Source of the DNA: Devosia sp. RR2S18
Lineage (GTDB): Bacteria > Pseudomonadota > Alphaproteobacteria > Rhizobiales > Devosiaceae
DNA length: 64,000 nt
Assembly (NCBI RefSeq): GCF_030177755.1
Contig: NZ_CP126539.1
Span: 1,078,001 to 1,142,000 of the forward strand
Reading direction: 5' to 3'
Shown piece by piece: positions 11,491-19,844 of this stretch. Positions within the stretch are counted from its first letter, which is position 1. Every line of letters begins with the position of its first letter. The position numbers and the translations under genes were made by a program. Below the pieces are notes generated by a model. It made no database searches, was not told where the DNA came from, and was given only the letters and a program-made list of their open reading frames with translations.

Positions 11491-11937
11491 TTGCGTCCCT
11501 TGGTTTTCGCCGCCCTCGCTTGCCTCACCGCCTCATTTCCTGCCGCTGCCCAGGAGCAGTCCAATCCGCAACTGATCGGCGAACTCATGGCCTTCCATGG
11601 CTCGGAAGCAATCGTTTCGGTGATGACCACCCATTGCTACGAAACAACCGGGCTGGACGCGACCTACAAGGATGCCGCAGAAAATTGGCATCTGCGCAAT
11701 ATCGGCTTTCTCGATCTCGCCGACCGCGTCATCGAGCGCCTCGGCGGCGCCGCCGAAGGCCAGCAGAAAGCCGCCGAGACCTATGGTGGCAGCCAGATCA
11801 TGTCGGCTTACAATCAGGCTGCGGACAAGAACACCTTCTGCCGCGCCTTCCTTGAACGGGTGAACGAAGGCGAGCTCGACATTGACAAGCAACTCCCCGA
11901 GCCGCTCGCTCGGGCGCAGGAAGTCGCATCGGAGTAG
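11491..11937 (+). CDS. Hypothetical secreted protein between sucB and lpd
   Basis: A 148-residue protein beginning at a TTG codon with a strong GGAGGAGA ribosome binding site at 11476-11483. Residues 1-20 form a signal peptide ending in FPAAAQ. The mature chain has two cysteines (THCYETTG and FCRAFLER) that could pair, and is otherwise helical (GFLDLADRVIERLGGAAEGQQKAA-type amphipathic stretches). I do not recognise the family. It is the second small secreted protein set into this TCA cluster, but it shows no clear similarity to the one at 5220-5747. An export role is inferred from the signal peptide only. Confidence 0.7.
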   Translation: MRPLVFAALACLTASFPAAAQEQSNPQLIGELMAFHGSEAIVSVMTTHCYETTGLDATYKDAAENWHLRNIGFLDLADRVIERLGGAAEGQQKAAETYGGSQIMSAYNQAADKNTFCRAFLERVNEGELDIDKQLPEPLARAQEVASE

Positions 11938-11947
11938 GGTGCAGTAA

Positions 11948-12050
11948 CCCCCTCCCGGCCTCCCCCTGAGAGGGGGAGGAGCAGAGGGGCTCAGCACCCG
12001 CAACAGAGTGGAGCCATCCCTCCCCCTCCCAGGGGGAGGCTAGGTGGGGG
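11948..12050. repeat. Intergenic inverted-repeat element, copy B
   Basis: The right arm (12019-12050) is identical over 32 bases to the right arm of copy A. The left arm (11948-11979) is diverged in its outer third. The element lies directly after the hypothetical gene that ends at 11937 and before the structured region upstream of lpd. Confidence 0.8.
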
Positions 12051-12118
12051 TTGCTACCCCAATCTATCACCTTATCCACTTATCCCCCTCCCCAAAACCT
12101 CAGCTACACTCCTCCCTA

Positions 12119-12480
12119 TTCCCCCGCAGGAGCGGCGCTGCAGCGACCAGACAGGCGGGTGGAACCACGGGACTTCGGGGAGATCGCCCCCGGAGTGGGT
12201 CCGAGCGGTGTTGGTCGGATATACGCCTCTCCCTGCCTGCTTTGGGGAGACGCAACACCAGCTGGTCCGGCAAATCCCGGATAACCTCGAGGCGAAGTCG
12301 TCTCACCTACTACCAATCCCAAGAGGCGGTTCGCCTCGGGGTCCGCTCCACTTCGCGCAACCGACGGATCACGCCCGGCGGGCGTAGGCGCATGCGCCGG
12401 CTCAGACGAAGGGATGGTGATTTTTGCCGCCTAGCCGGTGGCCTTAACAGTCGAGCGGGGTTACATAGGAAGCAACCGGC
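12119..12480 (+). ncRNA. Candidate structured RNA of unknown family upstream of lpd
   Basis: About 360 bases without a credible gene. A helix of GACCAG (12145-12150) with CTGGTC (12262-12267) encloses two hairpins: 12161-12202 (outer GGAACCA/TGGGTCC, inner CTTCGGGG/CCCCGGAG) and 12207-12259 (outer GGTGTTG/CAACACC, inner TCTCCC/GGGAGA). A further hairpin GAGGCG-GTT-CGCCTC lies at 12323-12337, and a CGCCC/GGGCG stem follows around 12372-12384. One G-U pair in the first hairpin would be an A-C mismatch on the other strand, weakly favouring the plus strand. It does not match the signatures of tmRNA, RNase P RNA, SRP RNA or TPP and cobalamin riboswitches as I know them. Open frames on both strands exist but look like by-products of the base composition. 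Confidence 0.35.
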
Positions 12481-12520
12481 GGCGTGTCCGGCACCGACAA
12501 CTTCTTCAGGGCTCCTCAAA

Positions 12521-13930
12521 ATGGCAGACGTTTTCGACCTCACCATCATCGGCTCGGGTCCGGGCGGCTATGTATGCGCTATCCGCGCCGCACAGCTGGG
12601 GATGAAGGTTGCAGTGGTGGAGAAGTGGCCAACGCTTGGCGGCACCTGCCTCAATATTGGCTGCATCCCGTCCAAGGCGCTGCTGCATGCCTCCGAGCTC
12701 TTCGAAGAAGCCACCCATAGCTTCAAGGGGCTCGGCATCGACATTCCGCGGCCACAGCTTAACCTGCCGCAAATGATGAACCACAAGTCCGACACCGTTG
12801 CGGCCAATGTCGGCGGCGTCGACTATCTCTTCAAGAAGAACAAAATCACCGTGTTCCGCGGCATTGGCTCGATAGCTGCTCCCGGCAAGGTGCTGGTGAC
12901 CCCCCAGAGCGGCAGCCAGACCGAGATCGAAACCAAGAACATCGTGGTTGCGACCGGTTCGGTTTCGGCCCCGCTCCCCGGCATCGAGATCGACGAAAAG
13001 ACGATCGTGACCTCGACTGGCGCGCTTAACCTCGAGAAAGTTCCTGGCAAGCTGCTGGTCATCGGCGCCGGCGTGATCGGGCTCGAACTGGGCTCAGTCT
13101 GGCAGCGCCTCGGCGCACAGGTGACGGTCGTCGAGTATCTCGATCGCATTCTTCCGGGCATGGATAGCGAAGTTGCTCGCCAGTTCCAGCGCATGCTGCA
13201 AAAGCAGGGCATGGAATTCAAGCTGTCGAGCAAGGTTGCGGGCGTTGAGAAGCAGGACGATGGTTCGCTCAAAGCTCGCGTGGAGCCTGCCAAGGGCGGC
13301 GACATGGAAATGCTCGACGCCGACGTGGTGCTCGTTGCGATCGGCCGCAAGCCCTACACCGAAGGGCTGGGTCTCGATCTGGTTGGCGTTGCCCTGGACG
13401 AGCGCGGCCGCGTTCGCGTCGACGGACACTACAAAAGCTCCGTCGATGGTATCTACGCCATTGGCGACGTGATCGCGGGCCCCATGCTGGCGCACAAGGC
13501 CGAGGACGAGGGCATTGCTGTCGCCGAGATCCTGAACGGGCAGGCGGGCCATGTGAACTATGGCGCTATTCCCGCCGTGGTTTACACCAATCCGGAGATC
13601 GCCTCGGTCGGCAAGACCGAAGACGAGCTCAAGGCCGAAGGCATCGAGTACAAGATCGGCAAGTTCCCCTTCACCGCCAATGGTCGTGCCAAGGCGATGC
13701 AGGCCACCCAAGGCTTCGTGAAGATCCTCAGCGACGTCACCACCGACCGCGTCCTGGGCGCCCACATCGTCGCGAAAAATGCCGGCGAGATGATCCACGA
13801 GCTTGTGGTGCTGATGGAATTCTCCGGCTCCTCGGAGGACCTTGCGCGCTCGACCCACGCCCATCCAACGCTTTCTGAAGCCGTCCGCGAGGCTGCGCTC
13901 TCACTGGGTGATGGGGCGATCCACATCTAA
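12521..13930 (+). CDS. lpd: Dihydrolipoyl dehydrogenase (E3)
   Basis: A 469-residue FAD- and NAD-dependent flavoprotein that reoxidises the lipoyl groups of E2. The FAD-binding [17 protein letters not shown] (residues 11-27), redox-active disulfide Cys43-Cys48 in [16 protein letters not shown]-binding [13 protein letters not shown], and C-terminal catalytic HAHPTLSEA are all present. The start [11 protein letters not shown] is canonical; the frame is open far upstream into the structured region, but the ATG at 12521 gives normal length. It ends the TCA cluster and is followed by a hairpin at 13950-13971. Confidence 0.96.
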   Translation: MADVFDLTIIGSGPGGYVCAIRAAQLGMKVAVVEKWPTLGGTCLNIGCIPSKALLHASELFEEATHSFKGLGIDIPRPQLNLPQMMNHKSDTVAANVGGVDYLFKKNKITVFRGIGSIAAPGKVLVTPQSGSQTEIETKNIVVATGSVSAPLPGIEIDEKTIVTSTGALNLEKVPGKLLVIGAGVIGLELGSVWQRLGAQVTVVEYLDRILPGMDSEVARQFQRMLQKQGMEFKLSSKVAGVEKQDDGSLKARVEPAKGGDMEMLDADVVLVAIGRKPYTEGLGLDLVGVALDERGRVRVDGHYKSSVDGIYAIGDVIAGPMLAHKAEDEGIAVAEILNGQAGHVNYGAIPAVVYTNPEIASVGKTEDELKAEGIEYKIGKFPFTANGRAKAMQATQGFVKILSDVTTDRVLGAHIVAKNAGEMIHELVVLMEFSGSSEDLARSTHAHPTLSEAVREAALSLGDGAIHI

Positions 13931-13949
13931 GCCGGCCACAGGTTCACCG

Positions 13950-13971
13950 CACCGCTTCTCCCGAAGCGGTG
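13950..13971 (+). terminator. Hairpin after lpd
   Basis: CACCGCTTC and GAAGCGGTG form a perfect nine-base stem around a TCCC loop. No U-run follows, so this is a terminator-like or stabilising hairpin that marks the end of the TCA cluster. Confidence 0.6.
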
Positions 13972-13990
13972 TGCGCTCGCCGGCATTCAT

Positions 13991-14044
13991 CATACAACAT
14001 CCCCTTGTTTGTATGTTGACATACCAGGGTGTCTTCCATACCAG
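13991..14044 (+). promoter_or_regulatory. Candidate promoter and GntR operator of the uronate operon
   Basis: GTATGT-TG-ACATAC at 14011-14024 is a perfect 14-base palindrome, and CATACAA (13991-13997) with TTGTATG (14009-14015) forms an overlapping inverted repeat with an 11-base spacer. TTGACA at 14016-14021 inside the palindrome could be a -35 box, with TACCAG at 14039-14044 a weak -10. A repressor bound there would block the promoter. The obvious candidate is the GntR/FCD regulator encoded at 17033. Assignment is by proximity and symmetry only. Confidence 0.5.
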
Positions 14045-14175
14045 TTTCAGCTAGCAAGCGGGCTTAAGTCTATTCAAGCTCGGCGTGCATTGTTGGCGAG
14101 CAGAACGCGCTCGCTGCAGAGGAGGAGGCCCATCGCGAGGAGCTTTGGGTTTCCGTGAAAACCTTGGGAGGAACC

Positions 14176-15156
14176 ATGTTTCATCTGCCTAAATTGGCAG
14201 CGACTTCGCTCGTCGCTGCAACTCTGATGGTGTCGACCGTCAGCGCCCAGACCGTGCTGCGTTCGTCCGATACTCACCCCGATGGGTACCCCACCGTTGA
14301 AGCCGTGGAGCGCTTCGGCGAACTGCTCGAGGAAAAGACTGACGGCCGCTATACGGTTGAAGTCTTTCACTCTGCTCAGCTGGGCCAGGAAGCCGATACG
14401 ATCGAACAGACCCAGTTCGGCGTGATCGATCTCAACCGCATTTCCATCGGCGCATTCGGCACCCAGGTGCCTGAAGCAACTGTGACGCAATTGCCGTTCA
14501 TCTTCCGCTCGACCGAGCATTTCCACAATGTGCTTGATGGCCCGGTCGGCGAAGAGATCCTGGCTGCTTTCGATGCCGTGGATGTCGTGGCGCTTGCCTT
14601 CTACGATGGCGGTGCCCGCTCTTTTTACAACAGCCAGAAGCCTATCGAGACACCGGCCGACATGGAGGGTCTCAAGATCCGCGTCATGCAGTCCGACATC
14701 TTCGTGGACATGGTTGGTGCGCTGGGCGGCAATGCCACACCGATGCCTTATGGTGAAGTCTACTCAGGCATCCAGACCGGCGTTATCGATGGCGCGGAAA
14801 ACAACTATCCGAGCTACGACACTGCCGGGCACGCCGAAGTTGCCAAGTACTACTCGCTCGACGAGCACCTGATGGTGCCCGAAGTTCTGGTGGTCTCCAA
14901 GGTGCTCTGGGATGGTCTGAGCCCTGAAGATCAGGCAGCGTTCCGCGAAGCTGCTGAAGAGTCCGTTGCTTACCAGCGTGAGCTCTGGGCCGCACAGGAA
15001 GAAGAATCCCGCGCAGCGGTCGAGGCGCTTGGTGCGACGATCAACGAAGTCGACAAGCAGCCGTTCATCGACGCCATGGCGCCGGTCTACGAAAAGTATG
15101 TCACCGATCCGGCTCTGCAGGATCTGGTCGCGCGCATCCAGGCCACCGAAGGCTGA
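14176..15156 (+). CDS. TRAP transporter substrate-binding protein (DctP family)
   Basis: A 326-residue periplasmic receptor. The signal peptide [25 protein letters not shown] precedes a DctP fold: [24 protein letters not shown], then the ligand-contact segment [54 protein letters not shown] region, in which the conserved Arg of KIRVM binds the substrate carboxylate. The ATG at 14176 is chosen over an in-frame GTG at 14155 because GGGAGGA lies four to ten bases before it. With the two membrane subunits downstream it imports an organic acid using a sodium gradient; the neighbouring kdu/uxu genes point to a hexuronate or unsaturated uronate. A strong hairpin at 15166-15190 follows. Confidence 0.93.
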   Translation: MFHLPKLAATSLVAATLMVSTVSAQTVLRSSDTHPDGYPTVEAVERFGELLEEKTDGRYTVEVFHSAQLGQEADTIEQTQFGVIDLNRISIGAFGTQVPEATVTQLPFIFRSTEHFHNVLDGPVGEEILAAFDAVDVVALAFYDGGARSFYNSQKPIETPADMEGLKIRVMQSDIFVDMVGALGGNATPMPYGEVYSGIQTGVIDGAENNYPSYDTAGHAEVAKYYSLDEHLMVPEVLVVSKVLWDGLSPEDQAAFREAAEESVAYQRELWAAQEEESRAAVEALGATINEVDKQPFIDAMAPVYEKYVTDPALQDLVARIQATEG

Positions 15157-15165
15157 TGCAAGACA

Positions 15166-15190
15166 CCGGGTCGGCAACCAGCCGGCCCGG
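15166..15190 (+). terminator. Intercistronic hairpin after the TRAP receptor gene
   Basis: CCGGGTCGGC (15166-15175) pairs with GCCGGCCCGG (15181-15190) over ten positions (one G-U) around AACCA, followed by GCTTTCTTA. Such hairpins usually raise the receptor mRNA level relative to the permease genes by partial termination or 3' end protection. Confidence 0.6.
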
Positions 15191-15212
15191 GCTTTCTTAG
15201 GAGTGTGAGCTG

Positions 15213-15740
15213 ATGAGAAGCGGGTTGCGCGCCGCAAGCCGTGTGCTGGGCGCTGTGTCCACTGTGGCGCTGTGGCTGTCGGGTATCGGTCTGGTCGCCA
15301 TGACTATGATCGTGGCCTATCAGGTCTATATGCGCTACATCGCGAACGCCTCTCCTCCGTGGACGGAAGCCGGATCGATCCAGATCATGAGCTGGTTCAT
15401 CTTTCTGGGTGCCGCTGTGGGCGTGCGCGAGCGGTTTCACATGGGGTTCGACGTTCTGCTTTACGTTATGCCCGCTGCAGCCAAGCCGTGGCTGCGCAGC
15501 ATCAGCGATATTGCCATTTTCGGCTTCGGCTTTGGCATGGTTTGGTATGGCGGCGAACTCGCCCTCCGCGGTTTGAGCGTCCGCATCCCGGTATTAGGGC
15601 TGCCGCAGACCTTCACCTATCTTCCAATCGTCGTCTCAGGCGTCCTCATTTGCTTGTTCGTGCTTGAGCGCATGACCTTTCGGTTGGCAGGGGAGCCCGT
15701 AGACGCCGATATCATTGAACCGACTGTGACTGAGGCCTGA
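15213..15740 (+). CDS. TRAP transporter small permease (DctQ family)
   Basis: A 175-residue inner-membrane protein with four predicted membrane segments (about residues 15-35, 52-72, 92-112, 132-152). The motifs YMRYIANASPPWTEAGSIQIM and FLGAAVGVRERFHMGFDVL match the DctQ family, in which the arginine-rich loop contacts the large subunit. It starts at an ATG after TTAGGAGTGTGAGCTG, a good ribosome binding site. It forms a complex with the DctM protein encoded five bases downstream. Confidence 0.92.
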   Translation: MRSGLRAASRVLGAVSTVALWLSGIGLVAMTMIVAYQVYMRYIANASPPWTEAGSIQIMSWFIFLGAAVGVRERFHMGFDVLLYVMPAAAKPWLRSISDIAIFGFGFGMVWYGGELALRGLSVRIPVLGLPQTFTYLPIVVSGVLICLFVLERMTFRLAGEPVDADIIEPTVTEA

Positions 15741-15745
15741 TCGCC

Positions 15746-17029
15746 ATGGAATACTGGATTCTCTTCGGCGTTTTCGGCGTGCTCATGGTGGTTGGTACCC
15801 CCATCGCTTTCTCGCTTGGGATCGCCAGCTTCGCCACCATCGTCTATCTCGGTCGCCCACCCATTGTGGTGTTTCAGCAGCTCAATTCGGGCGTCTCCGC
15901 ATTCACGCTAATGGCGATCCCCTTCTTCATCTTTGCCGGTGACCTGATGATGCGCGGCGGCATCGCTGCCCGGATCATTGCCTTTGCCGGGGCGCTCATC
16001 GGGCATGTTCGCGGCGGCCTGGGGCAGGTCAACGTGGTTGCCTCCGTGTTGTTCGGCGGCATTTCTGGTTCGGCAGTCGCCGAGGCTGCAGCCGTTGGCG
16101 GCATCATGATCCCGCAAATGAAAGAGCGCGGTTACGGCGCCGATTACGCGGTCAACGTGACCTCCATGTCGGCCCTGATCGCGTTGTTGCTGCCGCCCAG
16201 CCACAACATGATCATCTATTCGCTTTCGGGCGGCGGGCGCATTTCCATCGCCGATCTCTTTACGGCCGGCATTATCCCGGGGCTGCTGCTGGCGGTGGCC
16301 CTGATGATCACCGCATACGTCGTAGCCCGCCAGCGTGGCTATCCCACGGAGCCGTTCCCAGGCTTTGCCAGAGCGTTCCAGTATTTTCTGGTGTCCATTC
16401 CAGGGCTGATGCTGATCGCCATCATCTTTGGCGGCGTGCGTTCGGGTATCTTCACAGCCACCGAGAGCTCGTGCATCGCGGTGCTCTACGCCTTCCTCGT
16501 CACGCTTCTGGTTTATCGGACTATGAGCTGGTCCAACTTCGTCCATTGCGTCAACGGGGCCGTGCGGACGACCGCCATGGTGCTGTTCATCATCGGCGCA
16601 GCTGCGTCCTTTGGCTGGCTGATGGCTTATCTGCGCGTCGCACCGATGCTGACTGAGGCGGTCGGTCAATTGACTAGCGATCCACTGATGGTCCTGTTGC
16701 TGATCAATGTCCTGCTGCTGCTGCTCGGCACCTTCATGGACATGGGGCCGCTGATCATCATCACCACGCCGATCTTCCTGCCAATGGTCTCGTCCTTCGG
16801 CGTCGATCCTGTGCATTTCGGCGTCATCATGATCCTCAACCTGGGCATCGGGCTCAATACGCCACCATTGGGACCAGTGCAGTTCGTGGCCGCGGCTGTC
16901 GGCAAGATCTCGATCTGGACGGCCATGCGTAGCGTCTGGCCGTTCTATATCGCAGGTCTCATCGTGCTTGGACTGGTGACCTACATTCCTGCGCTCTCCC
17001 TATGGCTGCCAGCATTGTTCCGGGGATAG
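15746..17029 (+). CDS. TRAP transporter large permease (DctM family)
   Basis: A 427-residue inner-membrane protein with about twelve membrane segments; it forms the ion-coupled transport channel. Family markers include GGISGSAVAEAAAVGGIMIPQMKERGYGADYAVNVT-type region near residue 95-130, LLPPSHNMIIYSLSGG, and the second inverted repeat GIGLNTPPLGPVQFVAAAVGKIS. Length and motif order are normal for DctM. The gene follows dctQ by five bases and is followed three bases later by the GntR regulator, so all are one transcript. Substrate inference (uronates) comes from context. Confidence 0.94.
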   Translation: MEYWILFGVFGVLMVVGTPIAFSLGIASFATIVYLGRPPIVVFQQLNSGVSAFTLMAIPFFIFAGDLMMRGGIAARIIAFAGALIGHVRGGLGQVNVVASVLFGGISGSAVAEAAAVGGIMIPQMKERGYGADYAVNVTSMSALIALLLPPSHNMIIYSLSGGGRISIADLFTAGIIPGLLLAVALMITAYVVARQRGYPTEPFPGFARAFQYFLVSIPGLMLIAIIFGGVRSGIFTATESSCIAVLYAFLVTLLVYRTMSWSNFVHCVNGAVRTTAMVLFIIGAAASFGWLMAYLRVAPMLTEAVGQLTSDPLMVLLLINVLLLLLGTFMDMGPLIIITTPIFLPMVSSFGVDPVHFGVIMILNLGIGLNTPPLGPVQFVAAAVGKISIWTAMRSVWPFYIAGLIVLGLVTYIPALSLWLPALFRG

Positions 17030-17032
17030 ACG

Positions 17033-17761
17033 ATGAGCCTTTCCGACACCGCTACTCTGCCCACGCGCCGGCCTAAGCTCGCCGATATGGTGGTTGGTAC
17101 GCTACGCAAGCGGATCAGCGCAGGGGAGTATGGTGCCGGAACCAAGCTGCCCACGGAAAACCAGCTCACCACGATCTTTGGCGTAAGCCGGACAGTGATC
17201 CGCGAGGCTATCGCCGCCTTGGCGGCGGATGGACTGGTGCAGTCGCGGCAGGGGGCGGGCGTATTCGTCATTGCCAATGCGGCCGCGACATTCACCTCCA
17301 TTGGCGGAGAAAGCTCCAACAAGATCTCCGTGGCACTCAACGTTCTTGAAGTCCGCATGGGGATCGAGATCGAATCTGCTGGGTTGGCCGCGGTGCGGCG
17401 CAGCGCCAGTCAGGAAGCCGCGATCCAGGAGGCTTTTAACGAGTTCGATCGGCTCCTCAAGCTGGGCACGCCGACGGGGCGCACCGATTTTGCCTTCCAT
17501 CGCGCCATAGCGGCCGCGACCAACAATCCCTTCTACATCGAGGTTCTTGATGCATTGGGGAGCCGGACCATTCCCTGCGACGTGGCGTCCCCCTGGGGCA
17601 CCGAAAGCGTCCTCACCTACGAGTACCAGGCGGGGTTGCAGCGGGAGCACTTGGCCATCCTCAAGGCCATTTCCGCTCAGGATGCGGGCGGTGCGCGGGA
17701 GGCCATGCGGCGGCATCTGTCCTTGAGCCAGGACCGGTATCGGGCTCGCCTGCACGAATAG
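17033..17761 (+). CDS. GntR/FCD-family transcriptional regulator of the uronate operon
   Basis: A 242-residue regulator. The N-terminal winged helix (LADMVVGTLRKRISAGEYG, PTENQLTTIFGVSRTVIREAIAALAADGLVQSRQGAGVFV, residues ~15-80) is a GntR DNA-binding domain. Residues ~100-235 form an all-helical FCD ligand-binding domain with the expected metal/ligand residues (Asp in TDFAFHRAIAAATNN, His in YQAGLQREHLAIL and MRRHLSLSQDRY). FCD regulators such as UxuR, ExuR and KdgR-type proteins sense uronate intermediates. Its gene lies inside the operon, three bases after dctM, which suggests autoregulation through the palindromes at 13991-14024. Confidence 0.92.
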   Translation: MSLSDTATLPTRRPKLADMVVGTLRKRISAGEYGAGTKLPTENQLTTIFGVSRTVIREAIAALAADGLVQSRQGAGVFVIANAAATFTSIGGESSNKISVALNVLEVRMGIEIESAGLAAVRRSASQEAAIQEAFNEFDRLLKLGTPTGRTDFAFHRAIAAATNNPFYIEVLDALGSRTIPCDVASPWGTESVLTYEYQAGLQREHLAILKAISAQDAGGAREAMRRHLSLSQDRYRARLHE

Positions 17762-17811
17762 GCATTTTGCCCCACCCGACTGAACGACAATTACACAACA
17801 AGGATTTCAGC

Positions 17812-18654
17812 ATGAGCACCGATTTCGAGATTCGCTTTGCCATCGACCCGGTCACCACGGCAACGATGAACACCGAGGAGCTGCGCGAGCACTTTCTGAT
17901 CGAATCCTTGTTCGTGCCTGATACCGTGAACTGGACCTATACTCATTACGACCGCATGGCCGTTGGCGCGGCGGTGCCGACCGAGAGTGCGCTGTCGCTC
18001 GATGCCATCAAGCCAACCGGAACGGCGAGCTTCCTGGAGCGTCGCGAACTGATTGCTGCCAATGTGGGCGGCCCAGGTACCATCACCGTGGATGGGACTG
18101 AGCACAAACTCGAGCAGCGCGACATGCTCTATGTCGGCATGGGCGCAACTGACGTGCAGTTTGCGTCCGATAGTGCCGATAAACCTGCCAAGTTCTATCT
18201 CATCAGTGCACCGGCCCACACGACCTACCCGACCACTCTCGTGCGCCAGGGAGATGCGAACCGGTTGGATTTGGGCAGCCAGGAAACAGCCAACGAACGC
18301 TCGATCTTCCAGTATGTGCACCCCAAAGGCATCAAGACCTGCCAGCTCGTGATGGGCTTGACGAGCTTTGCTCCGGGTTCGGTCTGGAACACCATGCCAG
18401 CGCACTATCATGACCGCCGCATGGAGGCTTACCTCTATTTTGACCTGCAGCCCGATGCCTTTGTGGTGCACCTTATGGGCGAGCCCGACGAAACCCGGCA
18501 CCTAATCGTGCGCAACGAGGAAGCGGTACTTTCCCCGCCCTGGTCGATTCACTCGGGCGCGGGCACAGGTTCCTACACCTTCATCTGGGCCATGGCCGGC
18601 GACAATGTCGACTATACCGATGTCGAGAAGGTGGCCATGGAAGATCTCCGCTGA
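17812..18654 (+). CDS. kduI: 5-dehydro-4-deoxy-D-glucuronate isomerase
   Basis: A 280-residue cupin-fold isomerase converting 4-deoxy-L-threo-5-hexosulose uronate (DKI) to 2,5-diketo-3-deoxygluconate in breakdown of unsaturated uronates from pectin or glycosaminoglycans. The zinc-binding motif MPAHYHDRRMEAYLYF (two His and a Glu) and the later WSIHSGAGTGSYTFIWAM (fourth ligand His) are intact. Length agrees with the Escherichia coli enzyme (278). The ATG at 17812 is preceded by AAGGA at 17800-17804. The stop codon overlaps the kduD start (TGATG), so the two are translationally coupled. Confidence 0.95.
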   Translation: MSTDFEIRFAIDPVTTATMNTEELREHFLIESLFVPDTVNWTYTHYDRMAVGAAVPTESALSLDAIKPTGTASFLERRELIAANVGGPGTITVDGTEHKLEQRDMLYVGMGATDVQFASDSADKPAKFYLISAPAHTTYPTTLVRQGDANRLDLGSQETANERSIFQYVHPKGIKTCQLVMGLTSFAPGSVWNTMPAHYHDRRMEAYLYFDLQPDAFVVHLMGEPDETRHLIVRNEEAVLSPPWSIHSGAGTGSYTFIWAMAGDNVDYTDVEKVAMEDLR

Positions 18655-19415
18655 TGGATCTTTCGGCTTTCAGCCTCGAGGGCAAAACCGTGATGGTGAC
18701 CGGTGCCAATACGGGCATCGGTCAAGGTATTGCGCTATCGATCGGTCGGGCAGGGGGGCGCGTCATCGGGGTCGGTCGGTCCAGCATGGAAGACACGGCC
18801 GAAAAGATGAAGGAGGCGGGCGCCACTTTCGTGCCGATCTCTGCCGATCTCGGCTCTGCAGGCGCTGCCCAGGCGATGTTCGACGATGTTTGGGCAGCGC
18901 ATGGGCCGATCGATGGCCTGGTCAACAATGCCGGTATTATCAAGCGGGTGGATGCGGTCGACTTCACCGAAGCCGACTGGGATAGCGTGATGGACATCAA
19001 TCTCAAAACGATGTTCTTCCTGTGCCAGTCGCTTGGTCGGAAGACCATGGCGGAGGGCCGGCAGGCGCAAATCGTCAATATCGCGTCGATGTTGAGCTTT
19101 CAGGGCGGCATTCGCGTCGCGAGCTACACCGCCTCCAAGAGCGGTGTCCTAGGGATCACCCGCCTCCTGGCCAATGAGTGGTCGGCGAAGGGCGTGAACG
19201 TCAACGCCATCGCTCCGGGCTATATCGAAACCAACAATACCGAAGCCCTACGCGCGGACACCGACCGTTCCAGTGCAATCCTGGGACGCATTCCTGCAGG
19301 CCGCTGGGGTGTTCCTTCCGACATCGGTGACGCGGCGGTGTTCCTGCTGTCCCGCGCCGCCAACTACATGCATGGCGCTGTCATCCCGGTGGATGGTGGC
19401 TGGTTAGCAAGGTGA
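18654..19415 (+). CDS. kduD: 2-dehydro-3-deoxy-D-gluconate 5-dehydrogenase
   Basis: A 253-residue short-chain dehydrogenase that reduces 2,5-diketo-3-deoxygluconate to 2-keto-3-deoxygluconate (KDG), the step after KduI. The NAD-binding TGANTGIGQGIA is at residues 17-28, NNAG near residue 90, and the catalytic Tyr and Lys lie in ASYTASKSGVLG. The LEGKTVMVTGANTGIGQGIA start and NAIAPGYIETNNTEALRAD section are characteristic of KduD within the SDR family. It overlaps the kduI stop by one base and is followed four bases later by kdgF. Confidence 0.94.
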   Translation: MDLSAFSLEGKTVMVTGANTGIGQGIALSIGRAGGRVIGVGRSSMEDTAEKMKEAGATFVPISADLGSAGAAQAMFDDVWAAHGPIDGLVNNAGIIKRVDAVDFTEADWDSVMDINLKTMFFLCQSLGRKTMAEGRQAQIVNIASMLSFQGGIRVASYTASKSGVLGITRLLANEWSAKGVNVNAIAPGYIETNNTEALRADTDRSSAILGRIPAGRWGVPSDIGDAAVFLLSRAANYMHGAVIPVDGGWLAR

Positions 19416-19419
19416 GGTC

Positions 19420-19755
19420 ATGACCGAACAGAAACTGTTTGCCCAGGCTGAAGAAACGCCGTGGATCGAACTGGGGCCGGGCAATACGCGGCGCGTGCTG
19501 ATCCACACACCGGAACTCATGCAGGTGGAATTCGGGTTCGAAAAGGGTGCCGTCGGTGCCCTGCACTCCCATCCGCATATCCAGGTGAGCTATGTCGCCG
19601 AGGGCAGCTTTGAGGTGACCATCGCTGGCGTCACCCAGGTCGTCGGCAAGGGTGGTAGCTTTATCGTACCTAGTGGCCTCGAACACGGTGTCGTGGCACT
19701 GGAGGCGGGCCGTCTGGTGGACGTGTTCACCCCCCATCGGGCGGACTTTCTCTAG
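19420..19755 (+). CDS. kdgF: KdgF-type cupin, unsaturated uronate-linearising protein
   Basis: A 111-residue single-domain cupin. The metal site HSHPHIQVSYVAEG (residues ~47-60) and the second cupin motif PSGLEHGVVALEAG are intact. KdgF opens unsaturated galacturonate or mannuronate monomers to the linear keto form, the step immediately before KduI. Its presence, directly after kduD, is what points to unsaturated uronates (lyase products of pectin, alginate or similar polymers) as one substrate of the operon, although no polysaccharide lyase is in the window. GAGGTC precedes the ATG. Confidence 0.88.
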   Translation: MTEQKLFAQAEETPWIELGPGNTRRVLIHTPELMQVEFGFEKGAVGALHSHPHIQVSYVAEGSFEVTIAGVTQVVGKGGSFIVPSGLEHGVVALEAGRLVDVFTPHRADFL

Positions 19756-19844
19756 GAAGAAGCGGGGCGCGGCTTTGCGGTGATCACGAGATGCGCCAAT
19801 CTCGGGTGGGAGCGGGACTCAATCCCTCCCATAAGGATCGTGCT

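Noticed and set aside
12119-12480. tmRNA, RNase P RNA, SRP RNA, TPP or cobalamin riboswitch
   Set aside because: None of their invariant motifs (for example GAGGAAAGTCC, a tag reading frame, GGTCAGGTCCGG, or CTGAGA with ACCTGA) is present.
12044-12520. N-terminal extension of lpd through the structured region, and small frames on the opposite strand (12116-12322)
   Set aside because: Lpd proteins start at [11 protein letters not shown]; the extension is Arg/Ser-rich with no homology I recognise. Kept only as part of the RNA question.
14155-14175. GTG start for the TRAP receptor gene at 14155
   Set aside because: It adds seven residues before a good signal peptide; GGGAGGA is placed for the ATG at 14176.
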